Assembly (NCBI RefSeq): GCF_016917755.1
Contig: NZ_CP070326.1
Coordinates: 682,001-746,000, forward strand
Direction: 5' to 3'
DNA length: 64,000 bases
From: Streptomyces noursei
GTDB lineage: Bacteria > Actinomycetota > Actinomycetes > Streptomycetales > Streptomycetaceae
Below the pieces are notes generated by a model. The model saw nothing but the letters and a program-made list of their open reading frames with translations, did no database searches and had not been told where the DNA came from. Position numbers and translations under genes: made by a program. Below, in pieces: positions 1 to 9,904 of the stretch (the first letter of the stretch is position 1; every line of letters begins with the position of its first letter).

Positions 1-3000
1 GCCGCGGCCAAGGCGTCCAACGGCTCCTCGAACACCTGCCCAGGCAGTCGGAGGTGCGCGGTCGGCAGGATTCCGGTGGTGGCGTGGACCGTCCCGTACG
101 GGTCGACGAGGAGCGTCAGCCGCGCCGAGCTCGCGGTGTCGTGGTCACGCGGTGCACGCGCGGGCAGGGCCAGTCCGTACCCGGCGGCGATCGGCCGCAG
201 ATAGCCGGCCGGATCGTCCAGGTCGCCGAGGTCCTCGTCGGCCAGGACGGTGTGCAGGGTGCCGTAGTCCCGTTCCAGGAAGTAGCCGAGCAGCCCGTCG
301 TCCAGGTCGTCGCGCTCGCCGAGCCGCACCGGCCAGCGGTAGCCGAGCAGCGCCGGGGGCTCGGGGTCCAGCAGGTTGCGCCAGGACGGGTCGTACTGCG
401 CGGGGCCGTCCAGGTCGATGCTGGCGCAGGCCCGTACCAGGGCCAGCGGGCGGCCGAGCAGGCGTCCGAGGGTGGTCCCGGGGGTCTGGTCGCCGTTCGG
501 TGCGATCGTCGTCAGGGTGCGGTCGAGGGCGCGCAGCAGGGTGACCAGGGTGCGGGGGTCGCGCGCCAGCAGTGCGGCGACCAGGTCGTGCAGGTGCGGG
601 TGGTCCTCGGCCAAGTCCTCGCGCCGCTCGTAGGGAGAACCGGGAAGCGGCAGCCAGGCCAGCTGGGTGACTCCGGTAGTGGTCACCGCCGCGTCGACTG
701 CGCCGAGGGCCGCCCCGTCCGGGCCGTAGCACAGCAGGGTGCGGTCCAGGTGGTTGGAGATCAGCCAGCCGCACAGGGCAGCGCCTGCGTGATCTCCCTC
801 GGCGGGGGTGTCGTCGTCGGCTGCGGAAACGGGATGAAGCCGCGTGCGTGCGGGCTGCGGCAGTCGCGGCTTGACCTCCACGAAGCGGCCGGCGTCCTGG
901 GTGACCACGGTGATCGGGTGGCCGTTCTCGTCCAGGCCCGGACGCAACTCGTCGGCGATCCAGGGACGGAAGGCGTGGGCGGGTGTGCCGTTGCCGATGG
1001 AGTCCCGCAGCTGGATCTCGTCGGGCACGACCACCGGCAGGGCTCGGCCGAACCGGTCGACGATGCTCAGCCGGTGGAAGGCGAACTGTCCGGAGCGGAT
1101 CTCCTGGAACCGGGACGTCGGCCACAGGACGAATGGATGGGGCAACGACCCCAGGCCGGGGGGCCGGATGAGGGCGGCCTGCTCCGCCACCGCGGCGCTG
1201 CGTACCCGCGAAGAACCGTCCGTCTCCAGCGCGTTGTTGACCGAACGGGCGGAGAGCTGGTCCTGGAAACCGTCGAGTGTCTGGGCGATCAGGTCGCCTT
1301 CGCCGGCCAGCGCGGCCAATGCCAGCAGCTGCTCCCGGTACGGTCCCGAGCGGTCCGCCGCGTACTGGCGCAGCCTCCCCTCCTGCTGCTGCGCGGGCGT
1401 CGGGGTGAGGAACTGGCGGCCGCGCAGTGTGATCGTTTCGCCGACGCCGCGCCGGCAGGGCCAGCGGTAGCGGTAGCCGTCGAAGACCCAGTTGGCGTTC
1501 TCCGGGGCGTGGGCCGAGCCGGGCTCCGCGAAGGCGATCGGGTAGTAGTCCACCTCCCATTGGAAGAACAGTGGCGACCACGGCTGTGACCACGGGGCGG
1601 TGCCGTGCGCGGGCACCACTCCGCGTGCCTGTCGCTGCGGCGCTGCCATGGCCGCGCGCAGGTCCTCCACCAGTTCCTCCGGCACTCCTGTGGCGGCGGC
1701 CAGCTCGGCCGCCCCGGCCGGGTCCAGGTGGAAGAACTCTCCGAGGAGCGGGCGGAGTTCCTCCGGGCTGCGCGGCAGGTTCGGCGGGGCGGGGACGGCG
1801 GAGGCAGGCGCGGCGGCCAGGTGGGTGCGCTCGGTGTCCAGGTACACCCCGGTGACCAACTCGGCGGGGCGCCGGCAGCGCAGGGCCTCGTCGGCCTTGG
1901 ACCGGAGCTGCTGGTCGGCCCGGGAGCCGCGCAGGATCACCACCGGCTCGTTGGGCCGGTGCAGGTCGGGCAGCGGGACCCGTTTGAGTACGAATCCCGG
2001 TGCGGCGTCGCCGAGGTACTCCTGGATGGACGAGGACAGTTCGTCGGGGGTCGTCCCCCACGGGATGCGGTCGCGGGCTTGGTTCAGGGCTTCCTCGCAG
2101 GCGGCGGCTTCCTGCTCGGCGGCGGTAAGCCGCTGGTTCAGCTGCTCCCGGTAGGCGCGGGGGTCCGGTTGGTTTCCTCCGGGCAGCAGCATCGGTGTTT
2201 CCGGCATGCCCTGTGCCCACCACAGGTCGTAGAGCCTGCGCCGGGCGGTTGCGAGGTCCTGGGCCGCGGCGTCGTGTGCTGCCTGGGCGCTGTTGAGGCG
2301 GTCGAGCAGGCCGGTGAGGGACCGGCGGGCTGCCCGTCGTGCGCGGCGGGAGCCTTGGGGGGCGTCCGGGTCCTCCTCCAGGGTCCAGGTGTAGCCGGCG
2401 GGGGCGGGGGTGAACCATGCGGCGAAGGCACGTCGGGCCTGTGTGAAGGGGCTCTCCGCCTCGTCCAGCATTCCGTGCTGGAGCGCCCCGAGGAGCGCCG
2501 CCGCGCTCCAGGGTCCCTGTGCGTCGTCGCCCGGCTCGGTTTCCTGCGGTAAGGCTCCGGTGGCGTGTGCGGTGGTGTTGCCGACTGCGGCGTTGACGAT
2601 GTCGGGACGCGGCGAGGGCGGTGTCGGCCCGGTGCGGTGCCAGGTCAGGCCCAGCACCGTGCCGTGGCACAACAGGCGGTTCGCGGGCCCGTCCTGGCCT
2701 GTGGCAAGGGTCCAGTCGTACGCGGTCAGCAGGGTCTTCAGCTGCTTGGTGGTCAGTCCCGTCACCGGGTCGGCGGCAAGGTCGCTGTACCAGCCGGCGA
2801 CGAAGTAGGAGAGGGAATGCTCCCTGTCGTCGTCGAGGCCGCCCATCGTGTCGTGCAGGGAGAACACGTCGGTGTTGTACGGCTGGTAGGCCGCGAAGGT
2901 GGCCAGGCCGGGACCGACGACGGTCAGGAACAGCCCGCCGTCCGGTGCTCCGGGTTCGTTCCACGGTCCGTCCGCCAGGGCGATCCGGCGGCCGATGCGG

Positions 3001-3416
3001 GTGATCCGCCCGTCGCGGGTGACGTACGGGCTGGTGCCGGTGGCCGGGTCGAGGTGATCGCTTTCCACGATCCAGGCGGTTCGCTCGCGGGTGCCGGCGG
3101 CGGAGGGACCGTGGGTGCGTACCACCAGCCAGCGGTTGGGCACGAGCGGGAAGGTGATGTCGGCCTCGGGGTCCGCCTGCCGGCCATGGGTGAGTGCTTG
3201 TGGGAGCTGCCACTGGAGGTAGACGCCGCTGCGTTCGGGCCGTACGGCGAACTCGGTGTCGATGCCCGCGAACGGCGGCGGCTCGGGTGGGAGCCGGTGG
3301 CGCAGCAGGGCGTAATTGGGCTGCCAGCGCTGGAAGTTCTCGCCGATCCGTACCTGGTCGTTGACCACGAGTGCGTCAACTTGGACGGGGACCAGCAGGG
3401 CTGTGGGCTCATTCAT
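1..3416 (-). CDS. Cassette protein C1 (very large protein of unknown function, 3' end outside window)
   Basis: The minus-strand frame starts at ATG 3416 and stays open without a stop to base 1, giving at least 1138 residues. By comparison with C2 (1205 residues, 36069..39686) about 110 C-terminal residues lie outside the window. Shared landmarks in order: an N-terminal VPVxVDALVVN, LVPNRWLVVR, WxVESDxLDP, YQPYxxxVFSLHD, LYxLWW near the middle, RLSIVDxFG, LLCYxPxGxxLG, YRWPVRLG and VHATTxILP. There is no signal peptide or membrane segment. The ATG overlaps the end of B1 by 8 nt (ATGAATGA), so translation is probably coupled. A TTA leucine codon near 2549 suggests bldA dependence. No enzymatic motif was recognised. 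The gene is certain; the function is unknown. Confidence 0.85.
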   Translation of the reverse strand, partial: MNEPTALLVPVQVDALVVNDQVRIGENFQRWQPNYALLRHRLPPEPPPFAGIDTEFAVRPERSGVYLQWQLPQALTHGRQADPEADITFPLVPNRWLVVRTHGPSAAGTRERTAWIVESDHLDPATGTSPYVTRDGRITRIGRRIALADGPWNEPGAPDGGLFLTVVGPGLATFAAYQPYNTDVFSLHDTMGGLDDDREHSLSYFVAGWYSDLAADPVTGLTTKQLKTLLTAYDWTLATGQDGPANRLLCHGTVLGLTWHRTGPTPPSPRPDIVNAAVGNTTAHATGALPQETEPGDDAQGPWSAAALLGALQHGMLDEAESPFTQARRAFAAWFTPAPAGYTWTLEEDPDAPQGSRRARRAARRSLTGLLDRLNSAQAAHDAAAQDLATARRRLYDLWWAQGMPETPMLLPGGNQPDPRAYREQLNQRLTAAEQEAAACEEALNQARDRIPWGTTPDELSSSIQEYLGDAAPGFVLKRVPLPDLHRPNEPVVILRGSRADQQLRSKADEALRCRRPAELVTGVYLDTERTHLAAAPASAVPAPPNLPRSPEELRPLLGEFFHLDPAGAAELAAATGVPEELVEDLRAAMAAPQRQARGVVPAHGTAPWSQPWSPLFFQWEVDYYPIAFAEPGSAHAPENANWVFDGYRYRWPCRRGVGETITLRGRQFLTPTPAQQQEGRLRQYAADRSGPYREQLLALAALAGEGDLIAQTLDGFQDQLSARSVNNALETDGSSRVRSAAVAEQAALIRPPGLGSLPHPFVLWPTSRFQEIRSGQFAFHRLSIVDRFGRALPVVVPDEIQLRDSIGNGTPAHAFRPWIADELRPGLDENGHPITVVTQDAGRFVEVKPRLPQPARTRLHPVSAADDDTPAEGDHAGAALCGWLISNHLDRTLLCYGPDGAALGAVDAAVTTTGVTQLAWLPLPGSPYERREDLAEDHPHLHDLVAALLARDPRTLVTLLRALDRTLTTIAPNGDQTPGTTLGRLLGRPLALVRACASIDLDGPAQYDPSWRNLLDPEPPALLGYRWPVRLGERDDLDDGLLGYFLERDYGTLHTVLADEDLGDLDDPAGYLRPIAAGYGLALPARAPRDHDTASSARLTLLVDPYGTVHATTGILPTAHLRLPGQVFEEPLDALAA

Positions 3417-5838
3417 GGCCGGCTCCCGATGGAGGCGTTCGGTCGAGGGGAGGAGTGAGGATCAACTGCCGGTAGGGAGCGTTGAGGAGCTGGAGTGCGA
3501 AGGGGGATGGTGCCAGTGGCCCGTGGGGCAGCTCACCTGCCTCACGGAGCCGGGTGGCGAGTGCGCCGAGCAGCCCGTCGGGCGCGGCCGGGCGCAGATC
3601 GAGGACGCGCCGCCCGTCCGGGTCGGGTCGCAGGTATGCCAGGATGCCCTCCTCGCCCGGTTCCTGCGGGAAGTGCGCGCCCTCGAGCGTCTCCCCCGGC
3701 GGAACTTCGCCGCCGAGACTGCGCAGGTTGAGTACCGGCGTTCCGTCGACCGGATGCGGGTCGGCACCGAAGGAAAGCCCTTCGGGCGGCTCGGACAGCT
3801 CCACCATGTCCGGTACCCGGTCGAAGAGAACGAGGAGGACGTCGCCCTCCAGCAGGTCCCGGCGCAGCAACCCGACGGCCTCCTTGCCCTGCCATGCCCG
3901 GATGCGCAGATCCGGGCATTCACGGGTGAGCGCGGAGCGGATCAGCATGCCCGCGTGCCGGCACGGGCCATCCGCCGCGGCGGATGACCTCCGCCAGGGG
4001 CCGGCGAATGCGGCGAGTGCCCGGTCCGCCTCGCCGCTCGCGCCGAGGCTCTCGGCCCCGGCCTGCAGAGCGGCGAGCCAGCCGGCATCCACGTGGAAGA
4101 ACCGCAGCGACTCCGGGGGCAGCATCGCCTCGGACGGTACGAGGTAGGCGAACGGCACGCCGTGCAGCAGCCGGAGTCTCGCGAACCAGTCGGCGAGCGG
4201 TTGTTCCCCGTCCTCGGCGAGTGCCTCGCGCAGGGCGGTACGCAGCGCGGTGAGCCGTTGGGCGTGCGGGCCGGCGGCGGTGCCGGGCCCCGTCAGTGCT
4301 TCGGCGAGCACACGGTGCAGAGGCTCCTGGCGTGGCGGAACACCGGTCTGTGTCAGGTCGGCGGTAAGGCTTCCGCCCGACCGCAGCGGTTCCTGTCCGG
4401 CCCTGGCCTCGCTCAGCGCGCGGATCACCCGCTCGACGGACCCGTCCTCGACCCGCTCCCGCAAGGCCCGCGCACGCGGCCGCGGCCCGAGCAAGGCCGC
4501 CGCGTCGGACTGCGCCGGCGCCGCGGCCAGGCGTTGCACCAGTTCCGCCGCCCGGAGTCGGGCCCGGTCGCGCCAGCTGCCCAGCCGGGCGGCGAAGTCG
4601 TCGTCGGCGAGCGCCAGGGCGCGGCCCACCGTCCAGGCCGCGGCCCAGCCGGTGTCGAACACCGCCCACTCCGGGTCGTACACCAGCAGCCCGCCGGTGG
4701 TCATCCAACCGCCTTCAGGCGGTTCGGGCATCTTCTGGGCGGGGGCGGCCGCGAAGGGGCCCCGATACCAGGAATACGTCTCCTCTCCCGAGTCGACCTG
4801 GTACGGCAACGGCACCCAGCCCTGTGCGAGACGGTCGACGGCCCGCTGCCGCGCCTCGTCGTCCGGCCCGGTACCGGCTTCCCCGGGGCCCGCTCCCCCG
4901 GCAGGGCCCGGGACAGGGATCCGCAGCAGAAGGTCGCGCGCGACACCCTCCGCCTCGTCGTCGAACAGCAGGTCGTGCACCCGCTGGACGAACCCGGCTC
5001 CGCCATCCAACGACTCGAAGGACCAGTGATGCAGTGACACCAGCCGTACGTCCCGCTCGTCCGTCCCGCCCGACGCCGCGTACTCGAGTGCATCGCGGCA
5101 CCCCTCCAGCGACACCAGGTGGACGACATGCCGCCCGCCCGCGGGGTCCGGCAGCCGCCCGGAGATCAGCACCGAGAAGTCGCCCTCCGCCGGTTCCTCA
5201 CCGAATCCCTCGGAGGAGCGCTCACATACGGTGCGCACGTGCGCGAGGTGCCGCAACTCGTCCTCACGCGGGCAGACCGCGGCGAACACAGCGCCCGGCA
5301 CCCGGAGCGTCCGGCACTCCGCCGCCGCCGAGCTCTCTGGGACTTGATTCCGCGGGATCGCCGGCCTGATCTCCCCGACGGCCGGGCCGGCGGGCCACAG
5401 CAGATCACTGACGGTCATGGCGTCGGTGGCTCCTGTCGCGTGCGGGTCACCAGAAAGCTCACCGGCAGCGAAGACGAGCAGCGCGAGCCACGGAGGGCGA
5501 GCCTCGATCGGCCCGGTGTCCAGCTCGCCGGGGTCGATGGTGCGCTGCCACGGCAGGATGCGCCCTTCCAGCGTGACGTGCGCCAGGGCGAGACCGAGGT
5601 CTCCCACCGCCTCCGGTGCCGGGCTGACCGCGTGCACGGTGCCGTAAGGCAGCTGGAACTGCGGCGCCTTCACTTCGAAGAGGCGTACCGCTGAGAGGAG
5701 TTGGCCTCCGTCCTCGACGCCGCAGATTGTCTGCGTGGCATCGATCCGGAACTGACCGGCCGGCACAGCGGGCACGTAGTCGTCCGACAAATGGATCTCT
5801 AAGCCGGACGCGCGGGTCCGCCCATCACCGGGTGACAT
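3409..5838 (-). CDS. Cassette protein B1 (unknown function)
   Basis: This 809-residue protein is the counterpart of B2 (33722..36076). Both carry the same landmarks in order: an N-terminal AGxxxxxAxQ-type strand, PPWLALLVF/VPWLALLVF, HLVSLEG, a LLLRIPVPG-like segment, SWYRGP/GWYRGP, GVPFAxLVP and ESLRFFxVD. The start is placed at ATG 5838 because GGAGGG lies 6 nt upstream; in-frame ATGs at 5844 and 5868 are alternatives. The start lies 14 nt inside the end of A1, and the stop overlaps the ATG of C1 by 8 nt, so A1-B1-C1 look like one translationally coupled operon. There is no signal peptide or membrane segment. It resembles no family I can name; by inference it is a structural partner of A and C. 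Confidence 0.85.
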   Translation of the reverse strand: MSPGDGRTRASGLEIHLSDDYVPAVPAGQFRIDATQTICGVEDGGQLLSAVRLFEVKAPQFQLPYGTVHAVSPAPEAVGDLGLALAHVTLEGRILPWQRTIDPGELDTGPIEARPPWLALLVFAAGELSGDPHATGATDAMTVSDLLWPAGPAVGEIRPAIPRNQVPESSAAAECRTLRVPGAVFAAVCPREDELRHLAHVRTVCERSSEGFGEEPAEGDFSVLISGRLPDPAGGRHVVHLVSLEGCRDALEYAASGGTDERDVRLVSLHHWSFESLDGGAGFVQRVHDLLFDDEAEGVARDLLLRIPVPGPAGGAGPGEAGTGPDDEARQRAVDRLAQGWVPLPYQVDSGEETYSWYRGPFAAAPAQKMPEPPEGGWMTTGGLLVYDPEWAVFDTGWAAAWTVGRALALADDDFAARLGSWRDRARLRAAELVQRLAAAPAQSDAAALLGPRPRARALRERVEDGSVERVIRALSEARAGQEPLRSGGSLTADLTQTGVPPRQEPLHRVLAEALTGPGTAAGPHAQRLTALRTALREALAEDGEQPLADWFARLRLLHGVPFAYLVPSEAMLPPESLRFFHVDAGWLAALQAGAESLGASGEADRALAAFAGPWRRSSAAADGPCRHAGMLIRSALTRECPDLRIRAWQGKEAVGLLRRDLLEGDVLLVLFDRVPDMVELSEPPEGLSFGADPHPVDGTPVLNLRSLGGEVPPGETLEGAHFPQEPGEEGILAYLRPDPDGRRVLDLRPAAPDGLLGALATRLREAGELPHGPLAPSPFALQLLNAPYRQLILTPPLDRTPPSGAGHE

Positions 5839-8800
5839 CGGCATCCCTCCCCTGGAGGTCGTTGGCACCGGAAGTCAGCAGCAGGGGATCCGTCCTGAGC
5901 CCCTGTTCGGAGACATGCCTGGCGAAAGCGTCCAGGGGCCCGTCGGGCAGCGGCCCGTGCCGCGCCGGTGCCAGCAAGTCGGTCAGCGCTCGGTGCAACC
6001 GCCCTCGCTCGCCACCCCGGACCGCCACGGTGTCCGCCACCCGCCCCACGCCGGTGCCGGGCGCGGTCCGTGCCTCGTCGCCGACGGCCGGCGCGTCGGG
6101 GTCGAGCGGTCCCTCGACATTCGGTCGCATGTCTTCATACTTGAGCGAGGCGGCGGCGATCGGACGCATCGGGGCGCCGGTGGAGAATGGCGGCGGCACG
6201 GTGACCTTCAGCCCGGTACGTCCCCCGATCAGCCGCTTGTCAGGATCGAGCAGTTCCTCGTTCGACACTTCGTGTGACCCCCACAGCGAGGTGGGGGCAT
6301 TGCCGAAGAGCACGGTCTCCTGCCAGGAGCCGTCGCCGTCCAGCGGCTGCCACCGGGCGGCGGCTCCGTACGCGGCGACGTTGCGGGCCACCCGCACGGT
6401 CAACGGGCTGTCCAGGCCGGTGCAATGCATCGGCCGGATATTGAGTTTTTCCCCGGTGTCCGGGGCGCGGTCCTGGAAGGTGACCTCGGAGGCGGGCACC
6501 GCGGTTTCCACGATGAAGGAGAACCCGTCTGCGTCGACCTGCCATGGCCGGTCCGGATCATCCGACAGCCCTTGCTGTGACTGGTCGTCCGGGAGCAGTC
6601 CGTGCGCGGCCGAGATCCGCAGAGTCTGCCCGGGCGGCGGGAGCAGTTCGGTGAATTCGTTCCACTTCAGCTTTTCCGTGGTGGTGACGGGATCCCTTCC
6701 GAAGCCGATCGTGACGGTGACGAACACCAGCTTCGCCGTGACCGTTCCGCCCGTGGGCGGCCCCCACAGGTCGAGATCCGCCCCCAATTCCCCCTTGAGA
6801 GTGACAAACCCCAACTTGAGTGACGCCCCGACGGTCACCCCGATGCCCACCCGGAAGTACACCGGCTTCCAGCTGATCAGGACCCTCGCGTACGCGGTCA
6901 GCCAGGCACTGACCGGGCCCGCGGAGAAACGCACATCAAGGGTGCCGCCCGCCATCACCGCCGACGGGGTGAGGGCGAAGAACGCGGTGCCGGTGATGTT
7001 GACCCCGCCCAGCGACCAGGAAAAGCCGAGCCGGGGCACCCGCGGGTAGTGCGGGGGCGCGTGATACTCCGGGTGGTAGCCGCCCGCCGTCAGCGCGAAG
7101 TCACCCGCATGCGTACTGGGTGAGAACCACATGGTGTACGCGAATCCGCCGGTGAGTACGCAATCACGGTCGATCACGTAGGAGTCGTACAACTGCGCCG
7201 TCGCGCTGAAGTCCCCATATGCCGACCGGTACACCAACCGCAGCTGCAACTGCACCTGCGCCAGTGCCTCTCCCGTGGGCGGGAACGCGCCACGGGCCGT
7301 GCCCAGCAGCCCGAGCGTGAGCCCGTCACCGACCTCAAGGAAGAGGAGCAAGCGCCCGTGGACCAACTCGAAGGAGGAGAAGTCCAGGCCGGCCGCGAGC
7401 CAAATGCCGCCCTGGCGCGGAACCACCCACTGCCCGTCCGTCAGCTCGCTCAGCATCGTCATCGGGTCGTCGGACGGGCCCCCGCCCAGCCCGGACACCA
7501 GCGGGAAGTCCGCCACCCTGTCGGCGGCCGGGAGCCTGACCGAGCTGTTGAAGCCGAACCCGGCGGCCACACCCCGCAGCCGGAACGGCGGTGGCCCGCC
7601 GAGCGCCATCGTGCCGCGACCGAAGACGAACAGCGACGGCATGCCGTCCGAGCGCCGCTGATACGCCCCTACGGCAGTCACCCCCACCGTCGGCATCTGT
7701 ACGACGAGCGCGCCGCCGACCATCATCTCGAACCCGGGAGGCGGGGGCAGCCGGTTGATCAGCGCGCCCCCGACGCGCAGCGGCGGCCGTTCGAACTCGA
7801 CACCGAGGCCGGACAGACGGGCCTCCACAGGGAATCCTTCGCCACCGAGGTCCACCCCCAGGCCGAGACCGTCCACGGCCAGGGTGAATCCGGACGCGGT
7901 CAGCGCCCCGTCAGCCATGAGCCAGACGACGCCCTGCTCATACGTGGCCCCGATCCGGCGCACATGCAGCGGCCCGAAGGCACGATCGATGTCCACCCAA
8001 GCTCCGGGGCGGGCTGCGGCGAGGCGGGCCCCGGGTTCGGGTACAGCACCCGCGCACGCGGTGTGCTGCCCGCCGGTCAACTGGGTCAACCTACGCTCGG
8101 CACCACCGTCGCCGCTGCCGCCAAGATCACGCACAGCAGGCGGGCGGGAGCCGGCCGGCTTGCCCAGGGACGTGGTGAGGGTGGTGGCCGGCATGCCGGG
8201 GACGGTGCAGTCGAGGCACAGCAACCCGCCTCGCGGGAGCCCTCCGTCGGGAGCCACGGCGGGGAAGACCGGCAGATCAGCGGCCCTGACCATGGTGTTC
8301 AGCGTTTCTAGCAGGGGCTTCGTGACCATGGCCGATGCGTACACCGCGCGCAGGGCGACGAGCCGTAGATCGGCCTCTTCCGGCAATGCCCCGCCGAGCA
8401 GCGGAACATCCCCCAGCCCCGCGTCCACAGCGGCTTTGACCTGGACGCACCAGATCAGGCCCGTGGTGTCGCGGACCGGGGCGAACACCACGGTCAACGG
8501 AGCGACCGTCACGGCGAGCAGGGGCCCGGTCCGGGAGTCGTATGCGAGGGTCACTTCCCGCAGTTCCGGCTGGAGTACTGACGGAAGGTCTTCCATCAGC
8601 TTCCCGGCATCGGACCAGCCGAGAGCGGCGCCGAGGTCTGCGAAGGTCAGCCCTCTTTCGTCGGCCTTCCATGTGCCGCGCAGGGACCATGCGTTCTGAG
8701 GACCGGTGACGCGTGAGAAGGATCCCTCGAACCAGATCCGGGTCTCCTCTTCGTCGATGAGGAGTTTCAGCCCTGCCTCCGCCGACATGGTGAACTCGCT

Positions 8801-9904
8801 CTTCTGCTGGCCACCAACGGTCGATGTCTGACGGCGCAGGGAGATCAGAAGGTCCGTGGTGAGGTCACCGAACTTCGTCTCCGTGGCGATGGTGAACTCC
8901 CAGTCGGCCATATTGTCCGGACCGGTGAAGATCTCGAGTGTGAGGTTGCGCATGACGAGTTCGCGCAATCCATCCGGAATCTCGGAACCCACTCCCCACT
9001 GCTCGGCGACCCACTCGACAAGTTCGCCGACCGCGATGTCTGTCGCGCTGCCGCGGAGTCGACGGTAGCCGTCTTCTTCGTCCCAGAGATCCAGTTCGAT
9101 TGACTTGCCGCCGATCTCCACGCGGTCTTCTGCCCAGCGCGATACCTGTCGGCCGATTTCTTCCACCAGCTTACGCTCCGGGGCACCAAGCAGCTTGTAC
9201 TTCCCGGGCTTCTTTGTGCTCTTTTCCCAGTCTTTTGCCCTGAGCGCCCAGATTTCGACCCTTTCACCCTCTATTAACTCAATGTACTTTTCAATGAAGT
9301 CTACCCCTTCCAACTGGAGCCCTTTGGGGTTTTTGAGGTACCTGTCCAGATGATTGAAGGCGACCCTTCGGAACGCAAAGTCCCTCTCTCCGATAACTGG
9401 CTTACAGTTCCCCTCGAAGCTGCCCCCCGGATCGTCGATGCGGTGAGTACGCGCAGGACCGACGAAGAGATTCGCCGGCAGCCAGGCAAAGAGCCTGAGC
9501 ACCCGATACTTCTCATCAGCGAGAGGTCCGGTCGCATTGTGAATATACGTCGACACAATGAACTTCTCGACGAAGCCCCTGAAGGAATCCACTCCATATT
9601 CAAGGTCCGGATATCGGCCACAATTATCCAATATGGCGGAAACCGCATCCTGGAGCTTCATTTTAAGCTGACTAGGAGACGTCGACGGATCGTTGTACTC
9701 GTTCTCGATCACCTTGTTCCAGAATTCAATCAGACTGGGAAAGGCGATGACATGATGACGCGACAGAGGGATTCCCCCACCCTCCACTTCCCTCTCAAGA
9801 TTATCTGGATCCCGATTACTCAGAACCGTCTTGAAGGGACGTGAGACCTTACTGCGTTTTTCTTTCATAGTGGCAGGGGAGACGAGGTTCACTTCTTCCG
9901 TCAC
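5825..9904 (-). CDS. Cassette protein A1: DUF6603-like protein with HNH-like N-terminal domain
   Basis: About 1359 residues from GTG 9904, which has GGAAGGG 5 nt upstream; ATG 9868 is an alternative with a poorer ribosome site. Residues about 20-200 form a charged domain absent from A2. It holds SRHHV (His50, His51), an aromatic FWN, then LPANLF (Asn145), VGPAR and DDPG (157-160), an arrangement like an HNH nuclease fold. The rest aligns with A2: repeated beta-rich segments, GGALINR-type motifs, CVLTGGF, GGYxPxY, ALTPSAVMAGG, AWLTAYA and LDLWGPPTGG, which I take to be the DUF6603 type. The C-terminal propeller of A2 is missing. The first 900 bases are AT-richer than the rest, suggesting the N-terminal domain was acquired separately. 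A TTA codon occurs near 9270. Nuclease activity is inference only. Confidence 0.75.
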   Translation of the reverse strand: MTEEVNLVSPATMKEKRSKVSRPFKTVLSNRDPDNLEREVEGGGIPLSRHHVIAFPSLIEFWNKVIENEYNDPSTSPSQLKMKLQDAVSAILDNCGRYPDLEYGVDSFRGFVEKFIVSTYIHNATGPLADEKYRVLRLFAWLPANLFVGPARTHRIDDPGGSFEGNCKPVIGERDFAFRRVAFNHLDRYLKNPKGLQLEGVDFIEKYIELIEGERVEIWALRAKDWEKSTKKPGKYKLLGAPERKLVEEIGRQVSRWAEDRVEIGGKSIELDLWDEEDGYRRLRGSATDIAVGELVEWVAEQWGVGSEIPDGLRELVMRNLTLEIFTGPDNMADWEFTIATETKFGDLTTDLLISLRRQTSTVGGQQKSEFTMSAEAGLKLLIDEEETRIWFEGSFSRVTGPQNAWSLRGTWKADERGLTFADLGAALGWSDAGKLMEDLPSVLQPELREVTLAYDSRTGPLLAVTVAPLTVVFAPVRDTTGLIWCVQVKAAVDAGLGDVPLLGGALPEEADLRLVALRAVYASAMVTKPLLETLNTMVRAADLPVFPAVAPDGGLPRGGLLCLDCTVPGMPATTLTTSLGKPAGSRPPAVRDLGGSGDGGAERRLTQLTGGQHTACAGAVPEPGARLAAARPGAWVDIDRAFGPLHVRRIGATYEQGVVWLMADGALTASGFTLAVDGLGLGVDLGGEGFPVEARLSGLGVEFERPPLRVGGALINRLPPPPGFEMMVGGALVVQMPTVGVTAVGAYQRRSDGMPSLFVFGRGTMALGGPPPFRLRGVAAGFGFNSSVRLPAADRVADFPLVSGLGGGPSDDPMTMLSELTDGQWVVPRQGGIWLAAGLDFSSFELVHGRLLLFLEVGDGLTLGLLGTARGAFPPTGEALAQVQLQLRLVYRSAYGDFSATAQLYDSYVIDRDCVLTGGFAYTMWFSPSTHAGDFALTAGGYHPEYHAPPHYPRVPRLGFSWSLGGVNITGTAFFALTPSAVMAGGTLDVRFSAGPVSAWLTAYARVLISWKPVYFRVGIGVTVGASLKLGFVTLKGELGADLDLWGPPTGGTVTAKLVFVTVTIGFGRDPVTTTEKLKWNEFTELLPPPGQTLRISAAHGLLPDDQSQQGLSDDPDRPWQVDADGFSFIVETAVPASEVTFQDRAPDTGEKLNIRPMHCTGLDSPLTVRVARNVAAYGAAARWQPLDGDGSWQETVLFGNAPTSLWGSHEVSNEELLDPDKRLIGGRTGLKVTVPPPFSTGAPMRPIAAASLKYEDMRPNVEGPLDPDAPAVGDEARTAPGTGVGRVADTVAVRGGERGRLHRALTDLLAPARHGPLPDGPLDAFARHVSEQGLRTDPLLLTSGANDLQGRDADVTR

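Noticed and set aside
145..3213. A 1022-codon minus-strand frame over C1
   Set aside because: It is in a different frame from C1 and extremely Arg/Pro-rich, while the C1 frame matches C2 throughout.
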